Origin: Rostratula benghalensis | Lineage: Eukaryota > Chordata > Aves > Charadriiformes > Rostratulidae | Direction: 5' to 3' | Assembly: GCA_013399305.1 (NCBI GenBank) | Contig: VXAI01000097.1 | Span: 474,263-538,262 of the forward strand | Length of the DNA stretch: 64,000 nucleotides | Shown: positions 59,851 to 64,000 of the stretch, one piece after another | How the letters are laid out: the number at the start of each line of letters is the position of its first letter | Position numbering within the stretch: the first letter of the stretch is position 1 | The notes under the pieces: model-generated | Databases searched by the model: none | What the model was told of the DNA's origin: nothing | What the model saw: the letters and a program-made list of their open reading frames with translations, nothing else | Position numbers and translations under genes: made by a program

Positions 59851-62800
59851 TTTTGTGGATTTTTAGCTCTTTTTGACATTACATGGGTACCCAATACAAT
59901 AACACAATATAATTAGGATAAAATGGGAGAGAAGTATTTCCTTATTGTTATGAAACCATACTCACTAGTATGCTTTTGATATGCTATTATATCATACTTT
60001 GAATAATGTGCTCACATGAGATCTATGTGATAATCACAAACTGGCCACTAAGGGCCATGACCCCCAAATTCAGGGGTGATCCCTACAGCAGTTACGTTCA
60101 TTGCAAGTCAGCTGTGTACATTCAGTGACCAGACCATTGTGCATTCTCTCTGTGCCACTTAAAACTTTGTAGCAAAGGTAATAACAAAATATTGGCTAGT
60201 AAGTGATATGCAGCCAGAATACATTGACTGTGTAGACTTCAACTCATGTTGGTCTCTGGAGATGCGTTTGATCACCAGCAAACTGAAGGTTGCAGGGTTT
60301 TTTAATTGCCTGTTGTCAGTGCATAGAGGTTGTATTTCAGATAATGAATTTTAAGTTGTCCATCCAAATGATTCCTAATTAAACACAAACTGAGTTTAGA
60401 AGTTGCAGTAGGGTTTTTCTACAGAGGCATAGAAATAGAATTCTGCCCACCTTACAGGTTCAGCCCAGATCTCTCTTAGCAAGTTTTAGGTTAACTAGCA
60501 TGCCTTTTTTTTCTTTAGTCTTCAAGAAACTTTTCAATGTACCGTAACATTGTTGAGAACAAATTTGAAAGTTCTGTAGTGTCTTCTGCCATGAGTAAAT
60601 TTAGGCTTAATAATAAGTAGAAATTTCCTACAATAACAAACTTTTTAGTTTGAGGATCTAAACCCAGGGAATTTTACAACCAGTGCATTGGGAGTAGGGT
60701 GGTGTAGTGAAACACAAGGCACTCATCGTATTTGAATCATTAAAAAACAACACATGAAAGGCAAATGAAAGCAACAACTAAACACGAAGCTTTCAGAGAT
60801 ATACCACATTCCACAGACATCTGAAAATAAGTATCATTCTCTACACTGCACCTATTTTTCCTGCAATTCAAAGCTTGGAGTCCCCATGGGAACAGGTTGG
60901 TCTTACTATTGAAGGAGGCTTCCTAACTTCTGAGACAAAAAAATAAAATTAAAAAATGCAGAGATGTAATCCTATCCCCAGTAAAGTAAAATCACAATTC
61001 TAGAAGCTGTAGTTTGGAAACAGTACTTCAAATATAGCATCCAGAGCTTTTTATACTTGTGCCTTCCTGTTGAGTAACACTGCAATGAACCCTCTGACAG
61101 CAACTAGAGAATAAAACCTTTTAAGAAGAGTCACTTAAAATAAATGAAGCTAACATGTTAGTTACATAACTTGTAAATGTTTTGGTTTGTTTTAGTCTGT
61201 CCCTAAATAAACCTCAAAAATAATGGGAGACTTAAGAATCAAAATTGTCTGCTTGTTTCTTGGAGGGCTTTGGTCAAATACGTACAAAATTATATTCCCA
61301 GCCCATTCTAGTTCAGATGAGTTGCAAACAGTACAAAGCAAATAATAAAAAGAACTTTAATAAATTTGGCTAAATAAAGAAAGCAAGGTTTATAATTTAA
61401 GCACATTTGTCAAAATTGAATGCCAAGTGTTGTTTGATTTGTTTGAAAGCTGGTTGAGTAATACAAAAAATATTTTTCCAAGAAATATTTTGACAAACAT
61501 TATGTTGACAGGCTCAGTATTAATGTACATCTGCTGCATCAATATCAGTAAGTATCTGTGTCATAAAGGAAAACCAGTAATTTGCAGGATCACAACCTAA
61601 AAACTCTGTGAAAGCCCAAGTGAGGATTTCTATTCATAAACATTTTATTTACAAAAAAAGCTGTTATTTCAGTTGTTCCATGGGTCATACTAAACCAAGG
61701 CACAGTAGCTTCAAACATTAGGCTCTTCAATATTTTCAATATATTATGTTTGCAAAGATCGACTCATTAGGGTGAAATACAAACCTGTCATTAGCAATGT
61801 CATTTGCAGTCTCTTTCACTCTTCCTTTTCTATTGCAAGAACAATGCTAAGAATATTGTCTTCAAACTCAGTTTATGGGAAATCCCACATTTTATTTAGA
61901 ATGATACTGGTGCAATCTAAATTGTTGTCATTAAAGTTCAGCCTATGAATCTAGATCAAAATGGAAACTTCACAAAGGAGACTTTTAGGATGGATGATTA
62001 CTTTCTATACTTTCATTGTGGTGATTCTCCAATAATCAGTATGATAAGTAGCACTTAATATATTGGGGTTTTTTTTGTTTTTGTTTTGGGGTTTTTTTTT
62101 CAGTAATTATGACAATGAAAGAGAAAAAGGAAGTAACAGTAAAATGTTCATGTGTTCTGCTGTGTGTTCAACACTACCTGTCATACCAATGAAATTACGG
62201 TTTGATTTTCATGATGGAAAGGAGAATATAGATTATTAGTAGTAACAATCTGAGAAATAAGCAATAGATCCATCTATATGTCCAGCTTTTTTTTTTTTTT
62301 TTCTTAGCTAAAATAACATGAATGTATATTGTTCTTTGTTTAACTTTTGGCTTCTGAAGTACAGATCATAAGTGAAAAGAAAGCCTGCAGTGAGACGCAT
62401 TTGAAGAGCAACGTTTTAAGTATTTGCAATATTTTTATTCCAAAGTTATTTCACTTCAGTGAAAGAGTCAGTGGACATAAATGAAAATTCATTCACTATG
62501 AAGAAACAGTCGTGTGACTTTACAAAAAATGCTGTGTATTCCTTGTGGAATATGGCTCATTGTGCATAGATAAATTTGTAAGCATGCCAGAATGTTGCAT
62601 TTCTCAAGTATATAGCTCAAAGGCAAGTCATCAACAGTACTATTCAATTTGTTACTTGCCTACAAATGGAGTTTGTACCTATATTACCTCACATACAACC
62701 TTAATATTCTTATTTGCCCTTTCTATAACTTCTTGAGCTTTACCTAAAAAGCCTGCATAACAAGTATAATTTTCTACCTGAATTTTCTGCTGACTAATCA

Positions 62801-63530
62801 AACAATTTTATGTAATTTCTCTATGAAAAGTGAACTACTGTATATGTTTGTCTTTATAGTTGGTTCTCTGCTAAAAGCCCCATTTTAATGATGCATCATG
62901 GAAGCTCTCTAAAAAATATTATTACCCTATTCCTATAGTAGACTGGGAGAATTCAATAATTATACAAATGTTGACAGCTATCATTATAAAACTATATTTA
63001 ACTTTTTATGTAAAATATATTTTAATTGGGTTTATGTTCTTCCCTTTTTCTTTGACTAACTATGCAAAAAACTCTCACCCATTTTGTCACGTTACCCATC
63101 TTTTACTTTAGCAGTATGAATATATGCATATTCTCTCTCTCTATATACACATATATAACTTGCTTCAAATGTATATTTCTCTCTTGACAAGATACAGTAT
63201 AAATAATTTACAGACACCATTTATTGCAAGATAGAAATATGCTGATACAAAGTACAAAGAACCACCTTCTATTCAGGGAAAAGCAATATAGTACCCACTA
63301 TTGTAATAAACTGCATATTTTGTTAGGAAAGATATTTTATTGATTTATTTTTCACTTGTGCATTGCAAGTTTTCTATAATTCAAGTCCTGATTACTTTTT
63401 ATATCATAGCTTAAGTTACCAGAGGAGGAAATTAATTTTTCCCACCCTTATCTTTGGTGCAAGCTGTTCTTAAATGTGAGTAAAATGACTGTACTTAACT
63501 GTGTAATAATCCACCATTCATGCTGAGTGA
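59851..63530. other. Noncoding DNA, mostly featureless
   Basis: Unique AT-rich sequence with a G/T-rich tract at 62064-62100, a T-rich run at about 62287-62302 and TATA/CTCT microsatellite-like DNA at 63120-63160. No gene or mobile element is recognised. Confidence 0.5.
62064..62100 (+). repeat. G/T-rich low-complexity tract
   Basis: GGGGTTTTTTTT, then TTTTGGGG and T9; only G and T for 37 bp. Confidence 0.88.
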
Positions 63531-64000
63531 GCAAAAAGAAACAGGATATCTTTTCAGAGAGCAGCCTGCTGGATGGCCTTCTCAAAGGGGAAATAAAAAA
63601 TCACCTCATCTCAAAATCACCTGCTTGAGATTGACCTCCACACCTTAAATCGCTCTGCAGGCACATCTCAACAGCCATTTATCTTTGCCACACCCCTGGT
63701 GCCGACTTTCCTGGAGGGCAGAGAGAAACATTTAGCTTTATGGGTTGTTATTTCCTCAGTAATTAGCAAAGCCCTAGGCAGACTGGTTCAGCTTTCTCCC
63801 TCAGAAACTCCTGGGCATGGTGACCTACCTCCTGGCCTCAGCAATTTCTGTCCCTGGAGGTACCTGTGCCAATGACTGCCTTCCAGCTAGAAGAAATAGT
63901 CTCTAGTGCTGTTCTCAGTAGCATGCCTCACCTCTTGAAAGACATCTCCTGTCCATTTTGGTTAATAAAATGTGTTATTAATAGCTCTGTGTAAACAAAG
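63531..64000. other. GC-richer block at the window end, unidentified
   Basis: From about 63545 to 63960 the base composition shifts toward G and C, with blocks such as CCACACCCCTGGTGCCGAC and CTACCTCCTGGCCTC. An AATAAA lies at about 63964. No frame of length or recognised repeat is visible, and the block may continue beyond the window. Confidence 0.3.

Noticed and set aside
1..64000. CRISPR arrays, operons or phage-like gene clusters
   Set aside because: No regularly spaced repeats, no dense coding and no ribosome binding sites. Composition and repeats are vertebrate.

Overview
This looks like about 64 kb of avian intergenic (or very long intronic) DNA. The evidence is the repeat content, not any gene. 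There are several fragments of CR1, the LINE family that dominates bird genomes, in both orientations and some with the typical ATTCTATG-type 3' tail. There are three solo LTRs of avian endogenous retrovirus types, two of which begin with variants of TGTCCTGGTTTCAGCTGGGA. The DNA is AT-rich. The LTR types lean toward a neoavian, probably songbird, genome, but that is inference.

No protein-coding gene, tRNA, rRNA, snRNA, CRISPR array or bacterial-type operon can be supported. The longest open frames are about 100 to 148 codons, lack recognisable domains and often overlap other open frames on either strand. This is what chance gives in AT-rich noncoding sequence. The only recognisable coding remnants are broken pieces of CR1: the end of the ORF1 esterase, the start of the ORF2 endonuclease, and parts of the reverse transcriptase region.

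Layout. 0-14.9 kb: unique AT-rich DNA with one CR1 3' end at 0.94 kb, a CR1 tail at 11.2 kb, homopolymer and G/T-rich tracts, a two-copy 48-bp tandem repeat at 9.8 kb and a perfect palindrome at 12.3 kb. 14.9-15.4 kb: solo LTR on the minus strand. 15.4-28 kb: nearly repeat-free AT-rich DNA with one old palindromic interspersed repeat at 26.5 kb. 28-30.8 kb: two direct copies of a ~125-bp sequence bracketing a second type of solo LTR. 36.4-37.1 kb: the largest CR1 piece, minus strand, with a decayed reverse transcriptase C-terminus. 41.7-42.2 kb: solo LTR on the plus strand, same family as the one at 14.9 kb, with a 5-bp target duplication. It is followed by a short assembly gap and a GC-richer segment of unknown origin. 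43.9 and 47.7 kb: old repeat relics. 57.4-59.1 kb: two CR1 pieces in non-canonical order. The last 5 kb are mostly unique DNA with GC-richer blocks at 59.6 and 63.5 kb.

I found no previously undescribed gene system. The observations most worth checking are the duplicated sequence bracketing the LTR at 28-31 kb, the inverted pair of related LTRs, the POU-type palindrome at 12.3 kb, the unexplained GC-richer blocks, and a weak exon-like frame at 49.9 kb.
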